6,303 nucleotides of DNA from a bacterium (lineage in GTDB: Bacteria; Patescibacteriota; Minisyncoccia; Phycocordibacterales; Phycocordibacteraceae): NCBI GenBank assembly GCA_021782715.1, contig JAJXUR010000023.1:1-6303 (forward strand). Direction: 5' to 3'. The notes beneath the pieces are model-generated. The model saw only the letters and a program-made list of their open reading frames with translations. It did not search any database and had not been told where the DNA came from. Shown piece by piece: positions 1-5,772 of this stretch. Position 1 is the first letter of the stretch, and every line of letters begins with the position of its first letter. The position numbers and the translations under genes are program-made.

Positions 1-611
1 ACCATGCCCTCAGAGAGGAGTTCGCCGCGGCCGGGCCGGCCGAAGTTCGGTATAAAAGGTTCCTCATGCACGCGATCACCCACGCCATGCCCACCAAGCT
101 CCTTGATGACCGCGAAGCCCGCGTCCTCGATCTCCTTCTGTATCGCTGCTCCGATGTCGCCCACATGGTTCCCGGGGACGGCTGCCGCGATGCCTGCCGC
201 GAGCGCGCGCTCCGTCGCGCGAAGAAGCTTCGTCGTCTCGTCGTTCACCTTGCCCACCGGCACGGTGATAGCCGCATCCACGACGATACCGCCGTGGCGC
301 AGCCCGAGATCGAGGCCGACGATATCGCCTTCCTTGAGCTTCTTCACCGTTTCGTTCGGTATACCGTGCACCACCTCGTCATTGATCGAGACGCAGAGCG
401 TCGCCGGGTACGCTCGACCGGAACCCTCAGGCGTATAGCCGAGAAAACACGGCTCATCATTCCCATCGCGTATCATAGACTCCGCAAGATCGTCGAGCTC
501 TTCGGTTGTCACGCCGGGAGCGACTTTCGCGCGGAGCGCCTCGAGCACAGCCGCGAGCCTCTTCCCGCCCTCGATGAGGTTCGCCCGTTCGGTCTCGTTC
601 TGGATAGTCAT
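1..611 (-). CDS. map: Methionine aminopeptidase type I, 3' end outside window
   Basis: Removes the initiator methionine from nascent proteins using a two-metal centre in the cytosol. The window holds the first 203 complete codons (MTIQNETERANL...); the family is usually about 250-265 residues, so roughly 50-60 C-terminal residues lie outside. Visible active-site residues are His82 (VVHGIPN), the metal ligands Asp101 (GLDLG) and Asp112 (VVDAA), 11 residues apart as in the family, His175 (GGHGVG, 63 residues after Asp112) and His182 (VHEEP). The two glutamate ligands should lie beyond the edge, just after the last visible residues EGM. The ATG at 611-609 overlaps the adk stop (ATGA), so translation is probably coupled to adk. 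A weak AGAGG lies about 15 bases upstream inside a tiny GAGG/CCTC inverted repeat. Only the missing 3' end limits certainty. Confidence 0.96.
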   Translation of the reverse strand, partial: MTIQNETERANLIEGGKRLAAVLEALRAKVAPGVTTEELDDLAESMIRDGNDEPCFLGYTPEGSGRAYPATLCVSINDEVVHGIPNETVKKLKEGDIVGLDLGLRHGGIVVDAAITVPVGKVNDETTKLLRATERALAAGIAAAVPGNHVGDIGAAIQKEIEDAGFAVIKELGGHGVGDRVHEEPFIPNFGRPGRGELLSEGM

Positions 612-1180
612 TGCAGCGCGAGGATACCTCTCACTTCTTCCGCGATGACCTCGGGCGGGCGGTGTCCATCGATATCAGTGAGCATGCCGGCATCGCGGAG
701 ATAAGCAATCGCGCTGTCAGTCTCGGCGTAATACGCCTCAAGCCGGCGAGTGACCGCCTCGGGCAGGTCGTCGACCCGAGTTCCCTTTTCGCGCCGAAGC
801 GCAATGCGTCCGTACACTTCTTCATCGGGGACCGTGAGGTGAAATATGAAGAACGGCCGACCGATCCACCGGAGCGAATCGGCGACAATCTCCGTCTCGG
901 GCAAGGTCCGGCTCGTGCCATCGAAGATGATGGTATCGTCATCGGCGATAGTGAATAGAGCCTTCAGATACACGTAGGAAGCAATCCAGTAGGGAGTGAG
1001 CGCGCCGCTATCCATGGTCTCCTTCAACTTGTGCCCGGCAGCGGTCCCTGTCGCTACGATCTCGCGCAAGCCGCTGCTCGTGCCGAATACCGGCCAATCG
1101 GTGACCTTCGCGAGCAACTCCGCCTGGGTCCCTTTGCCGCTCCCTGGCTTCCCGATGAAGAATACGATTGGTTTTTCCAT
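608..1180 (-). CDS. adk: Adenylate kinase, short (LID-less) divergent form
   Basis: Nucleoside monophosphate kinase, 190 residues, expected to catalyse ATP + AMP to 2 ADP in the cytosol. The P-loop is GKPGSGKGTQ (10-19). Arginines matching the substrate-binding set are Arg39, Arg91, Arg129/130, Arg135 and Arg146; the last two are 11 residues apart, as are R156 and R167 in the E. coli enzyme. Only about five residues separate Arg130 from Arg135, so the roughly 30-residue LID insert of long bacterial enzymes is absent, with no zinc cysteines. Two signatures are altered: TGDxLR reads TSSGLR (34-39) and DGFPRT reads DGTSRT (87-92). It lies 76 bases after secY, beyond a terminator, and overlaps map by four bases. 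The start has only a weak purine-rich leader (AGAGTGAG). A UMP/CMP-type or broader NMP specificity cannot be excluded, but the position before map favours adk. Confidence 0.9.
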   Translation of the reverse strand: MEKPIVFFIGKPGSGKGTQAELLAKVTDWPVFGTSSGLREIVATGTAAGHKLKETMDSGALTPYWIASYVYLKALFTIADDDTIIFDGTSRTLPETEIVADSLRWIGRPFFIFHLTVPDEEVYGRIALRREKGTRVDDLPEAVTRRLEAYYAETDSAIAYLRDAGMLTDIDGHRPPEVIAEEVRGILALQ

Positions 1181-1200
1181 ATACTCACTCTACCATCTCT

Positions 1201-1206
1201 CTTATA
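1201..1206 (-). promoter_or_regulatory. Possible -10 box for adk-map (weak)
   Basis: TATAAG on the minus strand, directly at the end of the terminator T tract and 20 bases before the adk ATG. A start about 7 bases downstream would leave a short leader. The hexamer 17 bases upstream (GCCTCC, inside the terminator stem) does not resemble TTGACA, so this is a weak candidate. It is recorded because adk-map otherwise depends on readthrough of a strong terminator. Confidence 0.2.
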
Positions 1207-1248
1207 AAACAAAACTGCATGCGGAGGCATCGCCTCCGCATGCAGTTT
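1206..1248 (-). terminator. Intrinsic terminator after secY
   Basis: A perfect 17-base inverted repeat (arms 1212-1228 and 1232-1248, three-base loop 1229-1231) has a GC-rich core and, read on the minus strand, runs into TTTTGTTTT (1214-1206). The stem starts 8 bases after the secY stop. The plus-strand reading has no T tract beyond the three paired Ts, so the element acts in one direction only. It should end the spc transcript. The adk start is only 25 bases past the T tract. Confidence 0.9.
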
Positions 1249-1256
1249 CGTCATGA

Positions 1257-2531
1257 TTAGTACTCGCGCAGGGAGACCTGAGCGTCGATCTTCTGGACAA
1301 GGTCGAGGATGACCTGCACAGCGATGAGAAGGGCGGTACCGCCAAGCACAAGCGTCGTGACGCCGGTGAGCCCCTGGATGATACTCGGCGCGACGGCGAG
1401 CAGACCGAGGAAACAGGCGCCCGGGAGCGTGATGCGATTCACGACATTATTGATATATTCTTCAGTCTCGCGTCCGGGGCGTACGCCAGGGACGAAGGCA
1501 CCGGTCTTTTGGAGATTTTCGGCGACGCGCTTCGGTTCGAAGGTGACGGCCGTATAGAAATACGTGAAGAGCACCACGAGCAGGAAGTAGATTGAGCCGT
1601 ACTGCCACGGATTAGAGAGGAAAGCGGTATACCAGAGCGATGCGCCGGCAGCGAACGAGACATGGATTGCAGAGAGCATCGAAAGCGCCATCTGCGGCAC
1701 GAGGAGGAGCGAAAGTGCGAAAATGATAGGGATCACGCCGGCCTGGAGGAGGCGGATCGGGAGATAGGTTGCCGCACCTTGTGCCAGCGCCGCGCCGCGC
1801 ATGGCGCGAGCGTAGGCGATAGGTATCGACCGCTCCGCATCGGAGACGACGACGACCGCATAGACCATCGCGGCAGCGAGGAAGAAGAAGGCGAGGTAGG
1901 CGGGTATATTCGCTGCGCTTGCCGCGAAGATAGTTTCCGAGATGCTCGAGGGCACGCGTGCAAGAATGCCTGCAAGGATGATGAGCGAGACGCCGTTCCC
2001 GATGCCAAACTCCGTCACGAGCTCGCCGAGCCACATGAGAAGCAAGGAGCCCGCGGTAACAAGAGCGATATTCGCGATAAGCGCGACCGGACCGAGCTGC
2101 CCGATGACATTCTGGCTCTGGAGGAGGAAAAGGAAACCGATGGACTGCAGCACCGCGATGGGAATCGTGAGAAGGCGGCTCCACTCTATGAACTGCGCGC
2201 GGCCAGCCTCCCCTTCCTCGAAGTAGGCTTGCTTCACCTGCGGGAAGACGATAGTCGCGAGCTGCATCACGATGGAAGCGGTGATGTACGGGCCGACGCC
2301 GAGCATCACGATGGAGAGTTTCGAGAGTCCGCCCCCCGAGAACACATTCAAAAGACCGAAAAACTGATTGCTTGCGAAGAATTGAGCGAGGGCGCCTTTA
2401 TCGACGCCCGGGATTGGTATCGCCGCAAGGAAGCGAAAAAGCGCAAGTGCGCCGGCAAGGAAGAGAACCCGGGCGCGTATTTCGGAATCACCGAAAGCGA
2501 GTGTGATCTTGCGGATGAAAGAATTAATCAT
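1257..2531 (-). CDS. secY: Protein translocase subunit SecY
   Basis: Channel-forming subunit of the SecYEG translocon in the cytoplasmic membrane; 424 residues, within the usual 420-445. Many hydrophobic segments are consistent with the family's ten membrane helices. Recognisable parts are the first helix (about 22-40), the plug region with NVFSGGG (62-68), VGPYITASI (79-87), GELVTEFGIGNG (169-180), the C4 loop SDAERSIPIAYAR (230-242), the helix-7 region QAGVIPIIFALSLL (263-276) and the C5 loop VPGVRPGR (347-354), whose Arg351 matches the conserved arginine that contacts SecA and the ribosome. I chose the ATG at 2531 (MINSFIRK) over an upstream in-frame start near 2624. The longer form would add 31 non-conserved residues lying inside rplO, and GGTGGGA precedes the chosen ATG by a few bases. 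The start overlaps the rplO stop by 8 bases. Confidence 0.97.
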   Translation of the reverse strand: MINSFIRKITLAFGDSEIRARVLFLAGALALFRFLAAIPIPGVDKGALAQFFASNQFFGLLNVFSGGGLSKLSIVMLGVGPYITASIVMQLATIVFPQVKQAYFEEGEAGRAQFIEWSRLLTIPIAVLQSIGFLFLLQSQNVIGQLGPVALIANIALVTAGSLLLMWLGELVTEFGIGNGVSLIILAGILARVPSSISETIFAASAANIPAYLAFFFLAAAMVYAVVVVSDAERSIPIAYARAMRGAALAQGAATYLPIRLLQAGVIPIIFALSLLLVPQMALSMLSAIHVSFAAGASLWYTAFLSNPWQYGSIYFLLVVLFTYFYTAVTFEPKRVAENLQKTGAFVPGVRPGRETEEYINNVVNRITLPGACFLGLLAVAPSIIQGLTGVTTLVLGGTALLIAVQVILDLVQKIDAQVSLREY

Positions 2532-2976
2532 GGATAGTCCCACCGGCCGCGACAAGCGCAGCGCGCGCGACATCAGACACCATGCAGCTCTTAATGACGA
2601 GCGCCTTCGTGAGCGAGCCTGCACCGAGGATCTTCACCATCGGGGCACGGCCCTTTGCGCGACGCACGAGCCCGCGCGCGACAAGCGATGCTGGCGAGAC
2701 AGTCTCTCCCGCTTTGTAGGATGCTTCGAGTGCCGCGAGGTTCACTGCGGAGGTCGCAATGCGATTCGTGCGCACGGTGCGTGCGCGATTCTTGCCGTGG
2801 CCGCGACGCTTCGGGAGCTTCTTGATAAGATCGCGCACTTCCGGACGGATGTGATGACCGGCGCGAGCCGTCTGGCCCTTACCGCCGCGGCCTGACGTCT
2901 TGCCGCGCTTACCGCCGCGGCCGACAGCCGCGTTCTTCTTATTCTTGGTACGAGGAGAGATTGAGTTGAGTTGCAT
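2524..2976 (-). CDS. rplO: 50S ribosomal protein L15 (uL15)
   Basis: Large-subunit protein that binds 23S rRNA late in assembly; 150 residues, close to the usual 144-150. The glycine- and arginine-rich N-terminal tail that threads into rRNA is clear (GRGGKRGKTSGRGGKGQ, 19-35), followed by GHHIRPEVRD (40-49), KLPKRRG (53-59) and the C-terminal globular part with VKILGAGSLTKAL (114-126). I chose the ATG at 2976 (MQLNSISP). A TTG two codons upstream (2982) would give MRMQLNS but is less likely. No Shine-Dalgarno sequence is visible; TATAAT occurs 12 bases before the ATG. rplO directly follows rpsE with no rpmD between, and its stop lies inside the start of secY. Confidence 0.97.
   Translation of the reverse strand: MQLNSISPRTKNKKNAAVGRGGKRGKTSGRGGKGQTARAGHHIRPEVRDLIKKLPKRRGHGKNRARTVRTNRIATSAVNLAALEASYKAGETVSPASLVARGLVRRAKGRAPMVKILGAGSLTKALVIKSCMVSDVARAALVAAGGTIHD
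2878..2922 (-). repeat. Short direct repeat in the L15 RG-rich tail
   Basis: The 15-mer cttaccgccgcggcc occurs at 2878-2892 and again at 2908-2922, 30 bases apart and in frame, each copy encoding GRGGK of L15. A 12-base part of it (accgccgcggcc) recurs near 3470-3481 in the RG-rich extension of S5. Protein composition and GC-rich codon choice explain it, so I infer no separate function. Confidence 0.6.
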
Positions 2977-2986
2977 ACGCAAAAGG

Positions 2987-2992
2987 ATTATA
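2987..2992 (-). promoter_or_regulatory. Perfect TATAAT before rplO (weak promoter candidate)
   Basis: TATAAT on the minus strand within the 22-base rpsE-rplO spacer, at the place where rpmD would normally be. The hexamer 17 bases upstream (AGCTCC) is not a -35 box and there is no TGn extension. A start about 7 bases downstream would give an almost leaderless rplO mRNA, which fits the missing Shine-Dalgarno sequence. It may be chance in an AT-rich spacer. Confidence 0.2.
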
Positions 2993-2998
2993 CCGCTA

Positions 2999-3619
2999 TT
3001 ACTTCGTGCGGAGCTGCTTCAGAGCCTCGACCGTCGCGCGGGCAATAGTGAGCTTGTTCTTCGAGCGGGTGTGGATCTTCGTCACGACATCGGTCACGCC
3101 CGCAAGGTCGAGCACCGTGCGCATTGCCGAACCGGCGACAAGACCGCGACCCTTTGATGGGATGATTTCGACCGTCGAAGACGCGTATTTCGCCGAAACC
3201 TCGTGCGGGATGGAACCCGACGTGGTGCGCGAGACGGTGAAAAGGTGCTTCTTCGCATCACGCGTCGCCTTATCAATGGCGAGCGCCGTATCGACGCCCT
3301 TGCCGAGGCCGACGCCGACACGACCCTTCCGGTCGCCGATGACGACGACGAGACTGAAATTGAAACGACGACCGCCCGCCATGACGCGCGCCACGCGGCG
3401 CGCATCGATAGTGACTTGGTCAAACTCGCCGCGCTCGCGCGGAGCACGCGTATTGCGACCGCCCGGGCGACCGCCGCGGCCACGGATAGCACCGCGTGCG
3501 CCAGGGCGTGACGGTTGCGCTGTGGCAATTGCCGGCGCAGCCGCTTCAGCAACGATCGGCGTCTCGATGCCGACTTCTGCCTCCTGTACTGTTGTCTCCT
3601 GTTCCATGCTTGTAGTCAT
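2999..3619 (-). CDS. rpsE: 30S ribosomal protein S5 (uS5) with long N-terminal extension
   Basis: Small-subunit protein important for decoding fidelity and mRNA entry; 206 residues against about 166 in E. coli. The conserved body runs from about residue 66: GGRRFNFSL (82-90), GDRKGRVGVGLGK (95-107), then IIPSKGRGLVAGSAMR (152-167) and DLAGVTDVV (171-179). It ends soon after the C-terminal fold (VEALKQLRTK), without the longer E. coli tail. The first 65 residues are low complexity: an acidic and alanine-rich part (1-35), then a basic RG-rich part (37-64, including RGRGGRPGGRNTR at 46-58). The ATG at 3619 lies 5 bases after the rplR stop and is preferred; ATG at 3607 is an in-frame alternative that shortens the tail by four residues. 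No well-placed Shine-Dalgarno is visible. Confidence 0.97.
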   Translation of the reverse strand: MTTSMEQETTVQEAEVGIETPIVAEAAAPAIATAQPSRPGARGAIRGRGGRPGGRNTRAPRERGEFDQVTIDARRVARVMAGGRRFNFSLVVVIGDRKGRVGVGLGKGVDTALAIDKATRDAKKHLFTVSRTTSGSIPHEVSAKYASSTVEIIPSKGRGLVAGSAMRTVLDLAGVTDVVTKIHTRSKNKLTIARATVEALKQLRTK

Positions 3620-3624
3620 GAGTA

Positions 3625-3975
3625 TTAAAATATGAGGCCTCCCTCACGGGCCGCATCGGCAAGCGACTTCACCTGGCCGCCGTAACGGTATCCGGCGCGA
3701 TCGAAGACGACCGAGCTGATGCCGAGCGCCTTCGCCTTTGCGGCCATAGCGGCGCCAACTGACGTCGCCTGCACTGACTGCGGTCCCTTGAACTCGCGAC
3801 CGTGCGAAGCGGCAATGGTTTTCCCCGCAACGTCGTCGATGAGTTGTGCGGACACGAAACGATTGCTGCGATACACCGCGAGGCGCGGGCGCTCTGCGGT
3901 GCCCTTAATCGTCGCGCGCACGCGCGCATGGCGGCGCTTGCGGAGTTCAGATGTGGTGGTGGGTGCGTGTTGCAT
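3625..3975 (-). CDS. rplR: 50S ribosomal protein L18 (uL18)
   Basis: 5S rRNA-binding protein of the large-subunit central protuberance, which acts together with L5; 116 residues, the usual length. The basic N-terminus (LRKRRHARVRATIKG, 11-25) is followed by RPRLAVYRSNRFVSAQLIDD (29-48) and the characteristic C-terminal block VVFDRAGYRYGGQVKSLADA (89-108), ending REGGLIF. The ATG at 3975 sits 6 bases after the rplF stop. Only a distant AAGAAGG (about 14 bases upstream) resembles a Shine-Dalgarno, so expression probably depends on coupling to rplF. The stop is 5 bases before the rpsE start. Confidence 0.97.
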   Translation of the reverse strand: MQHAPTTTSELRKRRHARVRATIKGTAERPRLAVYRSNRFVSAQLIDDVAGKTIAASHGREFKGPQSVQATSVGAAMAAKAKALGISSVVFDRAGYRYGGQVKSLADAAREGGLIF

Positions 3976-3981
3976 AGTAGT

Positions 3982-4512
3982 TTAGACGGCCTTCTTGCCC
4001 TGCTTACGGCGGATGACTTCGCCCTCGTAGCGGATACCCTTGCCGAGATACGGTTCCGGCGGCTTCACACGGCGGATGTTCGCGGCGAACTGTCCGAGCG
4101 ATTCCTTGTTGATACTCTCGAGCTTGATAGCATTCTTCTCGACCGTCGCGGTGACGTCCTCAGGGATAGTAAGCGGCACGGTGTGCGAGAACCCGACCGT
4201 GAGCACGATATCCTTCCCTTTGAGCTCGACGCGGTAGCCGACACCCTCGAGAATGAGCTTCTTCGTAAACGGCGTCTCGACGCCCTTCACCATGTTCTTC
4301 ACGTGTGATGCGAAGGTGCCGGTGAGAGCCTTGGCGAGACGAGAGCGGTCCAAGGGCGCGATCGTAACCTGCCCGGCATCGATGGTGATGCCAACCGAGG
4401 GGTGCACACGCTTGGTAAGCGTACCCTTCGATCCTTTGACGGTCAGGACGCCTTGCGCGACGGAAACGTCGGCCTTGCCTGCTGCTGTCGGTTTTTTAGC
4501 GAGTCGGCTCAT
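3982..4512 (-). CDS. rplF: 50S ribosomal protein L6 (uL6)
   Basis: Large-subunit protein near the sarcin-ricin loop and the translation-factor binding site; 176 residues, as in most bacteria. The start MSRLAKKP matches the common MSRIGKKP opening. Two similar domains follow, the second beginning around KKLILEGVGYRVELKGK (84-100). The family signature PPEPYLGKGIRYEGEVIRRK is at 151-170. I chose the ATG at 4512, 4 bases after the rpsH stop. An in-frame upstream start near 4611 would add 33 arginine- and serine-rich residues overlapping rpsH and is rejected. There is no clear Shine-Dalgarno; the junction reads TAATACTATG. Confidence 0.97.
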   Translation of the reverse strand: MSRLAKKPTAAGKADVSVAQGVLTVKGSKGTLTKRVHPSVGITIDAGQVTIAPLDRSRLAKALTGTFASHVKNMVKGVETPFTKKLILEGVGYRVELKGKDIVLTVGFSHTVPLTIPEDVTATVEKNAIKLESINKESLGQFAANIRRVKPPEPYLGKGIRYEGEVIRRKQGKKAV

Positions 4513-4516
4513 AGTA

Positions 4517-4921
4517 TTACCAGATCTCAAAGAGATTTTCGCCGCCGACCTTCGCTTTGCGCGCCTCACGATCCGAGACGATGCCCGAGGAGGACGAAAT
4601 GAGACGGACACCCGTACCGCCCTTCACGGTGTGCGCTTCTGTATGCGGCACATAGAGGCGGCGCCCCGGCTTGCTTACGCGCTTCACACCACGGAGCTTC
4701 GGCTGCCCCTTCTCATTGTACGAAATCGCGACGACAATCTCCTTCTTCACCTCGCTGTCGCCTACGGCCTCCACGGAGACCGAGGTGAGGAAACCGAGCT
4801 CCTTGAGCTTCTTCGCGATAGCGAGCACATGCTCGGAGTACGGCATCGACACCTGCGGCTTGCCGATACGAGCGGCATTCTGCAGACGGATGATGAAATC
4901 GCCGATGCGGTCGGTTACCAT
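4517..4921 (-). CDS. rpsH: 30S ribosomal protein S8 (uS8)
   Basis: Primary 16S rRNA-binding protein (central domain) and, in enterobacteria, the translational repressor of this operon; 134 residues against about 130. Motifs visible are DRIGDFIIRLQNA (4-16), KLKELGFL (38-45), RVSKPGRRLYV (81-91) and the RNA-binding C-terminal block GTGVRLISSSSGIVSDREAR (102-121), ending GGENLFEIW. The ATG at 4921 overlaps the rpsN stop by 7 bases, so its ribosomes probably come from rpsN. I could not identify an mRNA copy of the S8 binding site, so autoregulation here is unproven. Confidence 0.97.
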   Translation of the reverse strand: MVTDRIGDFIIRLQNAARIGKPQVSMPYSEHVLAIAKKLKELGFLTSVSVEAVGDSEVKKEIVVAISYNEKGQPKLRGVKRVSKPGRRLYVPHTEAHTVKGGTGVRLISSSSGIVSDREARKAKVGGENLFEIW

Positions 4922-5184
4922 GATGCTTTCTTAACGCCTGGTATCTTCCCTTCGAGCGCGAGCTCGCGGAACTGGATGCGCGAGAGGCCGAAGGCGCGCA
5001 TATAGCCGCGAGAGCGGCCGGTGATTGCGCAACGGTTCTTCAAACGGCCCGGGGCTGAATTCCTCGGCAATGCCTGGAGTCCCGCAGAATCACCGGCAGC
5101 CTTAAGAGCCGCGCGCTTTTCTGCGTACTGAGCGACGAGTTTCGTCTTTTTGACGAGCCGTGCGAGTTGGGATTTCTTTGCCAT
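4915..5184 (-). CDS. rpsN: 30S ribosomal protein S14 (uS14), zinc-independent form
   Basis: Small-subunit head protein assembled with S3 and S10; 89 residues. The N-terminus is basic and helical (MAKKSQLARLVKKTK). The signature LPRNSAPGRLKNRCAITGRS (39-58) and the tail IQFRELALEGKIPGVKKASW (70-89) identify it. It has a single cysteine (Cys52) and no pair of CxxC motifs, so it belongs to the zinc-free long/medium class rather than the 61-residue zinc-ribbon class. It is the only gene in the window with a good GGAG Shine-Dalgarno (5199-5196), 11 bases before the ATG, and that sequence lies in the stem of a small hairpin. It follows the longest spacer in the operon (36 bases) and overlaps rpsH by 7 bases. 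Confidence 0.97.
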   Translation of the reverse strand: MAKKSQLARLVKKTKLVAQYAEKRAALKAAGDSAGLQALPRNSAPGRLKNRCAITGRSRGYMRAFGLSRIQFRELALEGKIPGVKKASW

Positions 5185-5220
5185 AAAAAATAAAGCTCCG
5201 AGGAGCGTAGTCAGAGACTA
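5185..5220 (-). promoter_or_regulatory. Twin hairpins plus T-rich run in the rplE-rpsN spacer
   Basis: Directly after the rplE stop, on the minus strand, TAGTC-TCT-GACTA (5220-5208) forms a 5-bp stem. One base later GCTC-CTCG-GAGC (5206-5195) forms a 4-bp stem whose CUCG loop fits the stable YNMG tetraloop class with a C-G closing pair. TTTATTTTTT (5194-5185) then runs up to the rpsN ATG. The rpsN Shine-Dalgarno GGAG is split between the loop and the second stem. It may be a weak attenuator, an RNA processing site or a translational switch; the stems are short, so function is inferred. Confidence 0.45.
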
Positions 5221-5772
5221 TCAGCGTTTTACGTGCTCGTCAACGATGAGCGGCATTCCGAGGTGACGGAAGAACGCTTCTGCCTCGGCCTTCGACGTGG
5301 CCGACGTGACGATGGTGATCGCGAGACCGAAGACATCCTTGAGGTCCTCGTCGCTCGTCTCCGGGAAGATGGTGTTGTCCTTGATGCCGATCGTGAGGTT
5401 CCCCATCTCGTCGATCGCCGTGGCTTTGAGGCCGCGGAAGTCGCGCGTGCGCGGGAGCGCGATGTGGATGACCTTGTCGATGAAATCGAACATGCGCGCG
5501 CCGCGGAGCGTCACCTGCATACCGACCGTGTCGCCCTCACGCACCTTAAAGGACGCGATGGACATGCGTGCAGGGCGAAGCGACGGCTTCTGTCCCGTAA
5601 TCTTCCCGAGACGATTCTCAATGAGTTCGAGCTGCTTCTTATCGCGCTTCTTGCCGACACCGGTGGAGACGATGATCTTTTCTATGCGCGGGCTCTGCAT
5701 CGGGCTGGTGTAGCCGAACGCTGCCTGAAGGGCGGCGTACGCAGTCTGCTGTTTCTGTTTGGTGATGGACAT
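5221..5772 (-). CDS. rplE: 50S ribosomal protein L5 (uL5)
   Basis: Binds 5S rRNA in the central protuberance and contacts the P-site tRNA; 183 residues against the usual 178-180. Motifs are SPRIEKIIVSTGVG (27-40), ITGQKPSLRPARMSIASFKV (58-77), REGDTVGMQVTLRG (78-91), FIDKVIHIALPRTRDFRGL (97-115), and GNLTIGIKD (124-132) with IFPE (135-138). The C-terminus is a little longer than usual, ending HLGMPLIVDEHVKR. The ATG at 5772 lies 5 bases after the rplX stop, with no Shine-Dalgarno (the junction reads TAATCAGTATG). It ends with TGA, unlike most neighbours, which end with TAA; its normal length argues that TGA is a stop in this organism. Confidence 0.97.
   Translation of the reverse strand: MSITKQKQQTAYAALQAAFGYTSPMQSPRIEKIIVSTGVGKKRDKKQLELIENRLGKITGQKPSLRPARMSIASFKVREGDTVGMQVTLRGARMFDFIDKVIHIALPRTRDFRGLKATAIDEMGNLTIGIKDNTIFPETSDEDLKDVFGLAITIVTSATSKAEAEAFFRHLGMPLIVDEHVKR

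Noticed and set aside
66..704. 212-codon plus-strand open frame opposite map and adk
   Set aside because: It covers parts of two conserved, overlapping minus-strand genes and shows no domain or start signal of its own.
1662..2537. 291-codon plus-strand open frame opposite secY
   Set aside because: It is a mirror of a clearly real SecY gene. The protein is a charged mix of Arg, Glu, Asp and His with no recognisable domain, and no ribosome binding site stands before it. GC-rich codon use in secY explains the long frame.
2532..2624. Longer N-terminus for SecY
   Set aside because: The added 31 residues are Arg/Ser-rich, lie wholly inside rplO in another frame and have no counterpart in SecY; the ATG at 2531 gives the family length and opening.
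2995..3001. Possible remnant or very small rpmD between rpsE and rplO
   Set aside because: The rpsE stop and rplO start leave 22 bases, far too few for even a fragment of the roughly 60-residue L30.
4253..5005. 250-codon plus-strand open frame opposite rplF, rpsH and rpsN
   Set aside because: It spans three intact ribosomal genes on the other strand and its product resembles nothing known. It is a shadow of biased codon use.
5221..5223. TGA read as glycine (alternative code of some candidate phyla)
   Set aside because: TGA ends both rplE and adk at normal family lengths, and the adk TGA overlaps the map ATG in the usual ATGA arrangement, so TGA acts as a stop.
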